A stretch of DNA of 64,000 bases from Physcia stellaris (GCA_018902385.1 JABSSW010000001.1:1426001-1490000); one strand, 5' to 3'. Counted from the stretch's first letter, positions 23,174-34,681 are shown. Translations and numbers: made by a program. The notes: a model not told the origin generated them from the letters alone.

Positions 23174-24689
23174 TTTTGGAACTTCTTTGTCAAGATGAAA
23201 AGAGGATGTTGTACAGTGTGACAGACGCTGGACGTTATGAACGAGGAAAATGGAAACGAACGAAGCTTATGATACTGTATGGGAAGAAACGAGTGTTGTT
23301 TCGGGCTGTTGTGCTTTGATATTTCCTTCTATCAAAGCGGGCAGCTCTCTTTATACACATTCATTTTACCGTCGTCCGAGCCTTCGGCCTCATTGCACCG
23401 AGCAGTGATGCCAAAGCCATAATATATTTCGGAGAGCGAACGGATTCATTGAAAAATGATAAACAAAAGACCAACCCAAGCTGGTAGAGCTTATGCCATG
23501 TAAGGGCGACTGATGTTTCAGTGTCAACAAAGCAACATGTTGCCCAGGGTTCGAATGCCCAAAGATTATGGCGTAGATGGTAGGTGAGGATTTGTACGAC
23601 AAATGGAATCAAATAGACGTCTGGTTTATCCAACATCCGAGGACCATCAAGGCTGGTTACATGCTCCACAGACCGAGACTGCATTCTGAGAATGAGGCTA
23701 CAATTGTCAGCATTGAACCTTCGGCTTTTTCGGCGATTTGAAGTCGGATATCTCTCCTTGTAGTAATTGTTTCAACGTCCAACGCCCGGCTTCATGCGAA
23801 TTCCAACATCTGTAAACATCTTTGCATGGCCGTGTCATCGTAGTCAGCCAGCACAGTTCACAAGGACCATACAGAGGAACTCAATAACGTAGCGGTAAAG
23901 ATCCGCCTTCCATCACTGCTACCACCTCTTTATGCTTCACCTGAAAAATATACCCATGTTTTTGAGAGCAGATGTAGCGAAATGTATTTCAGCGCGCTGG
24001 ATAACAGCAACTGCGGGACGAAAGAGTGTTCGTAACTTCGAGCGCCGAGCAAGGTCGCTTGTGGGGATCGTGAAGGTGCGTGGTATGAGGCCCATGCTAT
24101 ACGTTCCCAGGTTGGACAATTGCATCGCGAGGAATGTACAAGCAGTGATGGGCTACTGACGGTCACAAGAAAACAACAATGATGTTTCTTGCATAGTCAA
24201 TGCTTCTGTATTGTAAGAAGTTTGATACCTTGGCTGTTTGAGCTTCTAGAAATGACATCAGAGACTATTACGTAATCGCCAAGGGCTGTAAATTACGGAT
24301 AAGACCAACGCTTTCCAATCGCAAAGTTTCCGGCTAAGTCAATTTCACCTAATCCTATCATACGGGAACTATGTTACATTCGTGCCAAATCGTGTGGATG
24401 TGTATAGAAAGAGGCTCCCAACAATTGGCCCATGCTCTCAATCATGGGCACAAAAGCAGTGTTCACAAGAATGATGAGAAGTATTGACCAGCTGGGTGTC
24501 CCAAAGTTTCACAAGAAGGAGAAGTGACAAGACAACCTTTCGAGGGAAACATATCTCGGGGAGCCGAATGTGGTATGTAAACTACAAGATCTAAAGGTAT
24601 TGAAGCTGGGACTGTTGCAGACAGCCATCTGTGAGGACGATACAAAATCAGGTTCCCTTGCGCTAATACTGCTTGCTTTACCGTCCATG
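23174..24689. other. Intergenic, nothing supported
   Basis: Contains short frames on both strands with no domain. A sequence near 23545 resembles a tRNA T-loop but no cloverleaf can be built around it. It separates two genes for secreted proteins. Confidence 0.45.
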
Positions 24690-25507
24690 TTACCTCGAGA
24701 TACTTGAGGTCATATCCTCCAACAAGTCAAGGAATCTTGCGGAGTCATTCAGGTGAGAACCATTTGAGGAGCCTGCGAGTAATTCTTCATCGACGGGGAT
24801 GATTGGATTACCGGAGCTCATGTAATCATTGATTGAAAGGATATTGAAGGGTGAAGTAGTCGTGTACATATAAAGGTAAGCCGCCTCGGTCTTAGCATCC
24901 ACTATGTCAGGACTTAGTAACGTGTCCCGTTGCTCTTAATTTGCACTTGTTCATGAATAGGTTCAAACCGCAAACGTACACATATATGGCTTGTGGCCAC
25001 CTTCTGGTGGGCTTGATAGAAGACAATTCCTCAGTATTGAGGCCTGGCCAGATATACTTCTCCAAGTAGCTGAGAAGAATGCTCGCTCAACACTTGGGAC
25101 ACCGTATTGGCCTTTAGTCAAAAGCGCGATACGGCAGGACTCTATGCAAGTCTTCAATACACTAGCTCAAGCTTTACTGAAGATAAGATGTAGGAATGGA
25201 ACAACATACTATGTTTCCAAATCTTTGGTAATTGGACTATAGCATTTGGGCGTCGATTATTGGATAAAGCTTCGAAGGGTACCCTCATCTGCTGTGGCTC
25301 TGCGAAAATGCGAAGCGCTGCAGCCCCAGGAAGTTTTTGGGGCGCTTCTGCGAAAGGAATCCATGACAAAGCCTGAATGCAATCTTCTGCAACGGGATTG
25401 CCATATATTGCTCCGTTACAAAAAGTTGAATTAGCGATGGAGCTATATAGCAGGCAAATCAAGAGGACATGCATGCGGTCTGCAAATGAAGTTCGTAAAA
25501 TGAGCAT
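24690..25507 (-). CDS. Small secreted protein, member of a paralogous pair
   Basis: Exons 25507-25210, 25141-24980 and 24901-24690 on the minus strand join in phase to 223 aa. A start at 25474 (MHVLLICLLYSSIANS) gives 212 aa with a cleaner signal peptide. The mature N-terminus FCNGAIYGNPVAEDCIQALS aligns with RCSHGPFGRPAPADCVRLLS in the divergent gene at 25952-26701. Further shared blocks are FAEP/FADPR, IVQLPKIW/IMQLPKWW, SCRIALLTKG/NCNIALFGFK and YMLDAK/VVLDTR. Intron positions match: the first is phase 1 after the QLPK-W block, the second lies just before the LD pair. Three or four cysteines are likely disulphide-bonded. The pair resembles uncharacterised secreted proteins common in ascomycetes. 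Function is unknown; an apoplastic role is possible but not shown. Confidence 0.72.
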
Positions 25508-25951
25508 GGGAACTGCGCAACCAGAATTTGTTTGGAGGGATCAAATCGACCCGACTGAAGAACTCATAAAAATATTCTCCATGTTGATCTTAATATGGCG
25601 AAAACTTTTAAGGTCCAAGACGGGAAGATCGAGAGCCGCCTGCCCATGTCTGGTGCTTAGCCGACTGCCTGACGAATAGGAAGCTTGGGTATTTTCGTTC
25701 CAAACGTCTTCTCCTTCTTCCGCTCCTTGGCCACTGGAGCCGCCCATCGTCAGTTGAGAAGCTTTACACGCGCAGATGCCGTCGTCTTCCATCATATCAT
25801 GCAACTGGTCCATTTATGCCCTGTCTGAAGCCTCTCATGCAGAGCCTAGCCACTACACGAAAACCTTCATCGATGCTTTTTTGGTCCTACTTTTCCCCTC
25901 AGTCCAGCATTATAGATACTGAATGCTACCCTCAGACCAGAGCTGCAAATC
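25508..25951. promoter_or_regulatory. Shared 5' region of two divergent secreted-protein genes
   Basis: The 444 bases between the start codons of the two head-to-head paralogs must hold both promoters. An unrelated minus-strand open frame (25541-25813) falls inside but shows no domain. Specific binding sites are not identified. Confidence 0.5.
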
Positions 25952-26701
25952 ATGATTCGTATCTTGCACGTCTTGTCACTATTGATCAAGGTGTGCTCTA
26001 TACAGGCAGCAGAACGCTGTAGCCATGGGCCATTTGGACGACCAGCGCCTGCAGACTGTGTCAGATTATTATCAAGGTTGCCACACGACAGAACCATACG
26101 CTTCTTTGTTGGACAAGACCTACGTACGGCACCGCCTCAAGCAAATTGGATGGGATTCGCCGACCCTCGTCACATAGGAGATAAGCAAAGAATTATGCAG
26201 CTGCCCAAGTGGTGGAGCGAGGGTAAGTCCTATGGAGTGGTCACAAGCAGATCTCCTATAACCTGATCATGCCTGCTGAATTGCAACTTAGTACTATCTA
26301 ACACGGTGAGCAGGAAATTGTAACATCGCCTTATTTGGGTTCAAGCACAAGAATCAACTTGTTGCCATAGCCTCATCGCAGTGGGAAAATATTGTGCGCG
26401 CTGGTTCACATTTGGTACAGACATGCGGTGCAAATAACCAGGGTGGAGCTAGCGTGGTGCTTGGTAAGCTTTCGTATCTAATAATCGCATTCTCAGCTAA
26501 GTGTTCTGCAAAGATACACGAGGGAATCCAACTCTGTCGCTTTTCCTATGGGAAGACGGCGCAGACTGGGACTGGCTCATGAATTATGAGACGAATGACC
26601 CTTTTCCTGAACCTCCTGATCCTACCATCGTGTATCCGCTACTGATTAATAGCTCTTTCTTGGAGAGTATTGGAAAGTCGAACTTTACGCAGTCAATCTA
26701 A
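25952..26701 (+). CDS. Small secreted protein, second member of the paralogous pair
   Basis: Exons 25952-26222, 26314-26463 and 26514-26701 join in phase to 202 aa. The start MIRILHVLSLLIKVCSIQAA reads as a signal peptide. The mature protein begins with the cysteine-bearing block ERCSHGPFGRPAPADCVRLL shared with its divergent neighbour, continues with WMGFADPRHIGDKQRIMQLP and KWWSEG, then NCNIALFGFKHKNQLVAIAS and VQTCGANNQGGASVVL. The last exon is acidic and aromatic (LFLWEDGADWDWLMNYETND). Two potential N-glycosylation sites are visible in the last exon (INSS and NFTQ). The two copies are diverged well beyond 50% in sequence yet keep their introns, so the duplication is old. No enzyme motif is seen. 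Confidence 0.75.
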
Positions 26702-28045
26702 CTTTGCTTGACTGGAACTTGGAGAAGGCAAATTAGGCTCATATTTTGTGGGTTTCTGTCCTTTCCTCAGAGCCAATCTAGGCGTAGAGTACTGTTATCA
26801 GGAACAATTTGAAAACAGGCCTTAGTGTTGCTAACAAGGTCAACCGATAGCGGACGACGATGAGACCCAACCCCTAATAGTTCAACGTGGCATTGGCAGA
26901 AATTTTAGTCGTTGTTCGCAACCACTTATGCCATTGTAGTATAGTATCATCACACTCCTACGAAGGCTTCTAGCAGTCATACTATTCGATCACTCTCCAT
27001 CGGTCGAAGGCCTCACTGAATTGGCCTCAGCTCAGTGTTACAAACTATGTGTAAGAACTGAAAACTCTTACTATCAGCTATAGCCTCTGAATCAGCACGC
27101 GGGACGTTCTTGGACTCTGATTGAGGCATTCACAGGTACCCGATTGTAGGAAAGCGTCCTTCTGCATTAGTTTTCGGCGCTACAGGCACAGGGACAAGTT
27201 AGCTACAGCTGCCACCGCTGCTCAATTCATATCTCTGGGCCAACATGGCAGTGGTCTTGCAGTTCGAGAACGACGCTGAGATTCACGACGGCTCGTATAC
27301 CGTGGCTCTTGACTAGATAGCGGATGTATTAGATCAGGGTGGAAAGGCGTTGAGGACTAGGTTTTATACCGTGCTTTTGGTCGAAATTTCAAGGTCCCAT
27401 TTCACCACTATAGGGTTGTTATTAGCCCAATAAATAACGTTAAGCCTCCAAAACCTGTGTATGACGCACGAGTACGCATTGGATGATGGGTTTATCATCT
27501 AATTCTTTCTGCTTTTTGCATATCTAAGGAGCTTTTTTCTCGTACAATGTATCGTATGACACGAACCTTTGTAATTCTCGTCTAACGCAGTCTAGTGGTC
27601 ATATCCTTCTTCGTGAACGGATCGATCATGATAACTCTGCGCACTCATGGATTACGAAGCCCAACTGGGGTGATGACTAAGCAGAAAAGCCTTAAAAACA
27701 TCCACCTCTGCTCCAATCCAATCTCGCCAATCAAGCAGTAGCTTACTAAGCATGACTTTTTCTCACCTCCTCCGTTTGACTTCTTCGCCACTCGTCATCC
27801 TTTCTCATCCACCTTCACCGTGATACTCAATGTATTTGGTTTCAAGCTGTCACGAGCTGTACGGCTACTGTGTCACTTCAGAAACTCGGACTGTTCAATG
27901 AAGTGCACTGAACTTCTGATATCATTGATCAAGTCGTCATAGAGTCTTCTGCAACTTGTAGCTGTCTTGAAGCATGGCCGACAAGCTAACGGTGTATTGA
28001 GGAGTATCGGCAAGAATTTCAAAGGAAAGATCTCCAAATGGCACC
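26702..28045. other. Intergenic, no intact gene
   Basis: No supported frame. Around 27150-27200 a short translation (RPSALVFGATGTGTS) resembles the first glycine loop of NAD(P)-binding Rossmann proteins and could be a tiny gene relic, but it is too short to call. Confidence 0.4.
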
Positions 28046-28822
28046 ATGAATACCTCATCAGCAAATAAACGCAAAGTAATCAACGACTTCTTTCACCCAT
28101 TACCTAAACGTCGCATAAATGCCAAAGCAGCACCACCATCTCCGCAAGCGACCAATTTGGAGGAGCCCTCAGGCATCTATGAAAGTACTGAGACTTCAGT
28201 GCCTGGACTTAGTCTTTGTCAGAGCTTTGTCACCGCAGCAGAAGAACAACAAATCCTGGACTTTCTGAACGATGAATCAAGATGTATCTGGAGGACTGAC
28301 CTCAGTCGCCGAACAATGCACTTTGGCGGTACATACTGCCTAATGCCTCCTAGAACAGCTTCCAGCCAGAAGTCAGAGCAACCTAAAGTATTGCAGGCGC
28401 CACCCATGCCGGAAGAGCTCTCCTGGCTCATTGACAGGATGGTGGCTTCCGGTATCTTCGAAGGGGACAAAAAGCCTCAATATTGCATCGTCAATGAGTA
28501 TACCGGAAAACTCGGCATCTCTGCGCATACAGAGAACTTTCAATTTGGGGAGCCGGTTGTAGGATTGAGCCTGCTATCGTCTTGTCCTATTCGATTCCAT
28601 GAACTTGCAACACCGTTCGACGGCTCCGTACGAAGTGGTAAAGCGGGAAAGGCTGAAAAGACCGGAAAGATCATTGACGTGCAGCTGCCGGAACGTAGTC
28701 TAATGGTCATGAGAGGAGAAAGTAGATGGAAGTGGCAGCATGAAATCATGAGGAGTTCGAAAGGACGAGGTCTGGGTTGGAAGAGAGTGAGTCTGACCTT
28801 TCGCGTCAAAGATCGGCCATGA
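28046..28822 (+). CDS. AlkB-like 2-oxoglutarate/Fe(II) dioxygenase
   Basis: Single-exon gene of 258 aa. The core matches the AlkB fold: NEYTGKLGISAHTENFQFGE contains the N-x-Y motif (N150, Y152) and the first metal ligand H161; VVGLSLLSSCPIRF follows; the distal histidine is H232 in KWQHEI; and the 2-oxoglutarate-binding arginines are R247 and R253 in RVSLTFR. Where the family normally has H-x-D this protein reads H-T-E (H161, E163), so the carboxylate ligand would be glutamate. The N-terminus KRKVINDFF (residues 8-16) fits a degenerate PCNA-interacting (PIP) box with I12, F15 and F16. AlkB homologues remove alkyl groups from DNA or RNA bases; substrate here is not predictable. A PIP box would favour a DNA-repair role at replication forks. 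Confidence 0.85.
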   Translation: MNTSSANKRKVINDFFHPLPKRRINAKAAPPSPQATNLEEPSGIYESTETSVPGLSLCQSFVTAAEEQQILDFLNDESRCIWRTDLSRRTMHFGGTYCLMPPRTASSQKSEQPKVLQAPPMPEELSWLIDRMVASGIFEGDKKPQYCIVNEYTGKLGISAHTENFQFGEPVVGLSLLSSCPIRFHELATPFDGSVRSGKAGKAEKTGKIIDVQLPERSLMVMRGESRWKWQHEIMRSSKGRGLGWKRVSLTFRVKDRP

Positions 28823-29499
28823 TTATTCCTCAGCGCCACAAGCAACACAATGGGGTAGACATATCGGCACATACCGAGCGGGAGCCGGAAAAGCGTGGCC
28901 ATCTCCTGTAGACCTCTCGGATTCCACTGTAGTCTATTGTTGTGCCTGTAGCCTGTGCTCGCAGATTGTGGCATGATAATTATGGACGTACTCTGGTAAG
29001 TGATTGGAAATAGCATGCTGGTATGCCTTTGACGGGTACGGGGCATGCTTGAGGACGCCTTCTGTCACTGAACTTCACCACATAAATCATCACTTGGAAG
29101 CTTTTGGGAAGACGAGAAATGCATTCTATCTAAATCCAGACACAGCTTCGCAAATACAACTGAGCAGTTCCTGTCCCGCAAATTCGTCCTCCAGAACAAG
29201 CACAGCTCTTTCCACCGCATCATTCTCCATGGTAGCCATCAATCGGGAGACTGCCACTGAGTGGGCTCGACCGATCTTAGCTGACGACCCAAACCGTAAA
29301 GTAGTGCAGGAGTGAGAAGTTTTTACCATGAATCATGAATGGTGGAATCCGGCATGAATGTCTGTAAAGGGGGGGAAGATAACGAGACAGGAAAAGCAAA
29401 TCCAAATCGCACCAAAACACAATCGACCAGACAAGAACAGAAACTTTGAAACATGCAGGAAACAAACGAAAGAAATCAGTCAACCACTCCAACCATGCG
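28823..29499. other. Intergenic between convergent genes
   Basis: Separates the 3' ends of the AlkB-like gene and the minus-strand membrane/coiled-coil gene. No supported feature is present. Confidence 0.45.
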
Positions 29500-31273
29500 T
29501 CAGGTCATCCAAAACTTTGCCATCGATGGGTGGACTCGCCCTTGAGCCTTAGACTTGCCCTCCGGCTTGTGACTCCCAGCTTCAGCTTCAGCCCCACCTC
29601 GAGACGTTTTCTTTTTGCCTTTTTCGTAACCTTTCAGATAGCCCCTGACGAAGACCCGACCGCGGTCCAAGCGTTTAGCCTCGCGAACGCGGTCCGCGAT
29701 TTCTTCAGCTCGCGGGTCCATTTCTGCTTCATGTCTCTTCAGGGCCTTGTAAGCGGTGTCAACGGAAGTGTACCTATCATATTTGCTTATGAGCATAAGC
29801 ATTCCTCTAACTTTGTCCACTTTCGCACAGTCTGGGTCGGATCCGTCGAGTACATCTAATAGGTTTAGTCTCGTAAGCTGCCAGTCTTTGACGTATTGGC
29901 TCTGGGAAGATTTTGCTCCTTCCGTCTCGATTATTCCGCGCTGGATCTTTGTTTCCAGTTCTTTGATCGTCAGCTCACGTTTTGTGGCGTCCGTTTCAAG
30001 CTTCCAGTTGTGAACACCCAGATTGTAGCTTTGTTTCTTTAGCTCAGCGATTATGCTGTCTGAGGACGACTGGAGCTCATCAAGTTGGTTACGGAGATTA
30101 TCGTTCTGGGCGGAAGCCCGGTCGTGCTTAACAACGGCTTTGCACCTTTCCATATGCTCATTCCAAAGCTGCTGATCTGTCTTTCGAACCAGCTCATCGA
30201 AGTCCTTGCGGATCGCTGTGATCTTCTCGCGTTGGCGCTGCTCGAGAACTTCTAGAGCCACACGACGGCGTCCATTGGACTTCCTGCGCAATATCCGCAT
30301 TTTCCGAAGCTTCTTTTCTGCCTTCTTGTTGGAGCGCTTGGCTGCATCATCAGCTTTGATCACAGTCTCCCAGAGAGTGATGTCACGCTTGGGTGCTTGA
30401 CTAAGATAGTAAGCCAGCGTGAGCAGGAAACCCATAGTAAGGCCGATGAATATTAAATCGATCGGGACGGGGCCTAACAGCGCTATTTAGTACTTCTCTA
30501 CTTGCTGGGTGGATGTGCAGCCTCTAACCTCTAATGATCAATGCAAGAACCAGTTTGGAAAAGTACCATGTGCTCTTGGGGAGGTCGATCGCAATGAACG
30601 CAAATATCCAGCAAGAGTAACACAAGATACCCACCCCGCAACGATACAGATTAGAAGGAGCGAAATTCTTCATGATCCTTGGATTTCTCCAAACAAGGTC
30701 GGCTATACTAGTGACGTTGGGCAGAGCTCCTAAGAAAAGGTTAGTCAGGCGCAAGGAGCAATAGCAGAGGGCAGTTACCAAGCATGAAAGGAGATGAGCG
30801 TGAACCAAAACCAAACGGCAAGTACCCGAACAAGAAACGGCCATACATGAGCAAAGGAACAAGCGCGATGAAAACAACGGTGATGGATTTTGCGATAACC
30901 AAATCTGTAAGCGCCGGGGCGGATTTCCTGAAGGTCCCATGAAGATATCTGATCGCAAATGTAACCACTATTGCGCCCAACAGAAAGTACAGGATGATGG
31001 CTGGGTTTCGATCAGCCCGTGATAATCTATGATTTAAGCAACTCGGCTCAGAAGGGAGTACTTACAGCCATGAATGGGCGTTTCTTCGACGTTCGGAGCG
31101 GGCAGCTCGACTGGTATCATTGTTGGATAGCATCGCGTCGGAGGGACAGGACGGGGAGGAGGAACCATCGGGCAGGAACAGGAAGGGTCAGGAGGTGGAG
31201 GTGGAGGTGGAGGTGGAGTAGAAGACTCAAGATGTGAGGCGAGCCAGCGAAGGCCAGCTGCCAACGACGCCAT
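29500..31273 (-). CDS. Multi-pass membrane protein with coiled-coil tail
   Basis: Exons 31273-31066, 31000-30779, 30729-30529 and 30473-29500 on the minus strand join in phase (all phase 1) to 534 aa. The N-terminus has a polyproline run (nine Pro near residue 23). Hydrophobic segments follow: IILYFLLGAIVVTFAIRYL, SITVVFIALVPLLMYGRFLF, GVGILCYSCWIFAFIAIDL, YFSKLVLALII and IDLIFIGLTMGFLLTLAYYL, so about five membrane spans. From there to the end it is basic coiled coil (RSNKKAEKKLRKMRILRRKS, QLDELQSSSDSIIAELKKQ) and a Lys/Gly-rich tail. No known domain was recognised. Layout resembles two other orphan genes in the window (37.5-39.4 and 40.1-43.3 kb): membrane-embedded N-terminal half, long coiled-coil C-terminal half. 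An ATG at 31282 is an alternative start. Confidence 0.72.
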
Positions 31274-32713
31274 TCTCAACACCTAACCGCGGAAGGTCAA
31301 GAATGGGTATGTGTCTTTCTCTTGTATTCGTTACTTGGAAGCAAGAATGGACAAAGGATTTGGGTAGCTTGAGCAAACAGATGATCGATGGGGGTTTGGA
31401 GCTCTGGAAGATGAGGAGAAAAAAGAAGGATTATGCAAACTGGAGCGGATTTTATTATTGTGGGCAGCTGGCGCTAGCGAGCTTAGCGTGGTGTTGATGT
31501 TCGGCATCTTGGATGAGACCGAGGTCGTTATGAGGTCTGACGTCGTTCTACGTGTTGACACTCTTCATTGTGCTGCCGAGGACGGAAAGCAGGGACATAT
31601 CAAGAAGGACTGACCGTCGTGGATAGGGGATCCTATCGCGATCTGGCATATCAGAGTGTTTATGATTTACAAGAATGGTCGACTTGGGACTGGAGTATCG
31701 GAACGGTATGCTGCATGTCTTTATCGCTTTACGGTTTTCTAGTCTCGGGCTGACAATGATTCATTAAGTATCTGAACGATAGCATTAAACCTTCGAACGT
31801 CGATTTGCCCAACCAGATATGTCAGATGGAATATCTCCTTGGTCTTCGAGTCAGTAGGCTCCCTCCTAATGTTCAGAGTTATCTCAGCCAATTTCTTTCC
31901 AATCTGGAGTTTAGCCCGGCGCCCACTCACAGCGGTAGTGGGAGTAAACCGCTTCCTTTCCCAAAGCGTGTCAAAAGAACATCCGTTGTGAATCTCGAAG
32001 ATAATGAAGCTGTCTAACTCGCTCGGAAGGAGATGGGACAATCTATTTGGCTACTTGGATTGAAGCAATGATATCAAACAATACTTTGCAGCGGTCTTAC
32101 GTATCTATAATCAGTTGCAGATGCGGTGATTTATATTTCATTAGCGAGTCCAGCCTGCTATTTATCTGATTGGGGCTGAATACATTATACAGGATGCGTT
32201 CGTTACAACCTATAATTTTCGGCAGAGATAGAACAAGATGAGCCGCGCTCTTCAACGGCTCTGGTCCCGTCTCGGACCTAATGTATTCGTTGCCAAGAGC
32301 ATCCTACTTATCGATGTGGTGTGCCATCGAGATCAAATTGGATGCTATCTTGCAGTATCTCGTGCGTCAAGTAATGTACAATGTCTCTACCCGATGCTGA
32401 GATTCTGAATAAGTTGCCATCACCAGCTCATCATAGCACTTCAGGAGCGAGATCCGCCGGTTGCGGGTAACTCAATAGTTGTCACAGCCTCGTCGCTTCT
32501 CCGCTCTTGTTGTTCGTGCGCATGTGGACTATACCATAGGTCGAATTCTAGTGTATGGTATGGCCTGACATGTTAGGTCGGCCGCGAATGAGTCGCGAGT
32601 GGCGACAGGCTAAAAGTTTCCCTGAAGAGCTCATACATGAATCGAGCCATAAGTCGACTCTCCCTCAAACATTTCATGCTTCTTCGTTGAGATGACTAGT
32701 ATCTAATCTTTCC
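31274..32713. other. Intergenic, nothing firmly supported
   Basis: A minus-strand frame at 31739-32041 (100 aa) has reasonable amino-acid composition but no domain, start context or splice partner. The rest is AT-rich with short frames. The stretch marks the left edge of the accessory block. Confidence 0.4.
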
Positions 32714-33405
32714 TTGTTTCCCCAAATTTACCCTCAGGGCTCTCAAAGACTTCATAGTTCGTTATCCCCCTTGTTGACTATGCATTTATTTCACATATAT
32801 CTCTACCTTCTAACCCAAATACCCTTCATCTTCTCCGTCGCACTCCCTCCCTCTCATCCCCTCTCGTCCATCAATCTCGCCTCCCCCAAAAACCTCACAG
32901 GCCAGCATCCATCGCGGTAACCTCCCATTCCCAATCCCCGGCCCTCTTCCAGCGATCTATCAAACTAATAATACCCCCAAGTCCGATCCACTACACCATA
33001 ACAATCCACACCCTCACATCCACAGTCATAAAACTCGCCCCCTCAAAGCCCCTCCCCTCTCTCATCCTCTCCCACTTCATCTCCGACCTCCTCTCGCACC
33101 TCACGCACCAAATCGCCCGCTTCGGACACCACACGCCCATCCCCGCCGGCCGCTTGCTCTGGGATCAAGGGCTGTGGGGCGGGAGGCTGGCGCTCGAGAT
33201 CTGGAACTCGGGGCAGACGGGGTATCAGATGAGTTTTGGGGTGGCGAGGGAGGTGGTGGAGGGGTTGAAGGGGTGGTTTGATGTTTATTGGGATAGGGAG
33301 AGGAGGGCGAGGGAGTGTTGGATGGTTATTGAGAGGGATGTGGAGGGGGAGAGGGGGGGAGGGGATGGAGGTTGGGAGGGGAGGTTGTGGATGCGGTCGG
33401 GGTGA
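32714..33405 (+). CDS. Possible secreted protein, gene model unresolved
   Basis: Two open stretches look like parts of one gene. The first (ATG at 32780) reads MHLFHIYLYLLTQIPFIFSV, a convincing signal peptide, and stays open to 32920. The second, in another frame, is open from about 32990 to 33405 and contains PSPIHYTITIHTLTSTVIKL, PSLILSHFISDLLSHLTHQI, GRLLWDQGLWGGRLALEIWN and SGQTGYQMSFGVAREVVEGL. A GTAACC...TTCCAG pair lies between them, but phases do not match, so the junction is uncertain. The second part shows strong G-over-C skew (GGAGAGGAGGGCGAGGGAG type). No cysteine pattern or named family. It could be a decayed gene. Confidence 0.4.
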
Positions 33406-33832
33406 TTCTTGGCTGGGGGCGGAAGGCTCTAGGGGTGCTTCCGGGCCGCTGGTTCTTAGCTAAATGACACCTAGAACCGAGGGGCTACATCAATGCATTG
33501 GCGGATGGGAGAGCACTTCTGATGAAATCAATTAAAGTGATCATCGGGGAGGATTGAGCTGATTGACGAGCCTAGAACGCTTGCGATAAATTAGAAGGCC
33601 TGATGTAGGTGTCGCACTTCCATTCTCGTTAGGGCTACAACTGTAGCTGGATAGAAGTCCGGAGTAGGTCCTAGAGCTTTCCACTTCCGGCAACCTATGC
33701 GCCAACTCCATGATCTGTTCTGCCCTTTCACCAGGCATCAAGAATGGACCACAAGCTGGGAGAATCCAGCCAGATGTATCTAGAACTTCTCTGAGGCGAA
33801 TGCGATGTGTCTGCTACACACGTGGTAAGAAT
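33406..33832. other. Intergenic flank left of the hAT-type element
   Basis: No gene is supported. The last eight bases (33825-33832, GTAAGAAT) are the left copy of the target duplication of the adjoining element. Confidence 0.5.
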
Positions 33833-34529
33833 CAATGATCGCAAATGTGCACTTGCACTATTAGTGCACAATGTGCACTAGTGAAGTTCTCGCAAATTAT
33901 GCAGTGCAGTTTTCGAAAATTATGCACATGTGCAGTGCAGTTCTGAGGTGAGTTGCACTAGTGCAAATATGTAATTACAGAAAAATCGAAAAATACGTCG
34001 AGAGAAGTATTTCATTGATATTTGCTAGTGATGTTGAGTTTTTGTCACCCGAATGAACTCTGAAATTCGTTAAAAACCGATCATGTGAGAGTAATTTGAG
34101 TTTAAAACTGAGCTAGTGTCTGAAATCGAGCAGAATTCGCAATGTCGAGATCGTTCAGATTTAGGGTTAGTGGTCACCTCCGCAGAAATTGAGATTTCTT
34201 ACAATTATATTCACCAATTTCAATGCGACGTCATTATGGGCTCTGATTTTGATCAACAAGCTGCATTGGGCAGTAGTACGGCCTATTTTCGCAAAGCTTC
34301 AAATAGAAGCAATTGTTGAAGCAAATGAAGACGGCCGAGACGACGAAAAAGAAGAAAAATTACTAGAATGCATGCATATCAAGCAAAACATCAAGAAAAT
34401 CATACATTTTATCGGTATGCACTAGTGCAGTGCAGTTTCTAGGTAAACACTAATAGTTTTTTACAAAAATGATTTAGTGCAGTGCAGTTCTGGGCCAAAA
34501 ACTGCACTAGTGCACATTTGCGATCATTG
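33833..34529. mobile_element. Non-autonomous hAT-type transposon (697 bp)
   Basis: The ends are perfect 20-bp terminal inverted repeats, CAATGATCGCAAATGTGCAC on the left and its complement on the right. They are flanked by a perfect 8-bp duplication, GTAAGAAT, at 33825-33832 and 34530-34537. An 8-bp duplication plus CA...TG ends is typical of the hAT superfamily. Subterminal DNA is full of short motifs, GCACTAGTGC and GCAGTGCAGTT, in several copies at both ends, resembling hAT transposase-binding repeats. No transposase frame is present; the interior is AT-rich with only short open frames. Perfect ends and target duplication suggest a recent insertion. It sits about 150 bp upstream of the HET-domain gene. 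Confidence 0.9.
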
Positions 34530-34681
34530 GTAAGAATTCAGATTGTCCAGTCCTGCACAGTGATGACTAATGTGATCCAAGCAAGCTGCGGGCTTTTTCC
34601 GGCTACCTTAGTCTGTACCTTAGTCGGTGACTTTCCTCTCGACATGCAACAGGACGGAAACCTTTAACTGAATCCTTGAAA

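Noticed and set aside
23530-23570. T-loop-like GGGTTCGAATGCCC suggesting a tRNA gene
   Set aside because: No matching A-box, acceptor stem or anticodon arm could be built on either strand.
27140-27320. Short translation RPSALVFGATGTGTS resembling a Rossmann glycine loop, then scattered coding-like bits
   Set aside because: Too short and interrupted; similarity could be chance. Mentioned only as a possible relic in the intergenic note.
29446-29859. 137-aa plus-strand frame
   Set aside because: It lies antisense to the coiled-coil exon of the membrane protein on the minus strand and mirrors its codon structure.
31739-32041. 100-aa minus-strand frame with reasonable composition
   Set aside because: No homology recognised and no start or splice context; kept only as an intergenic remark.
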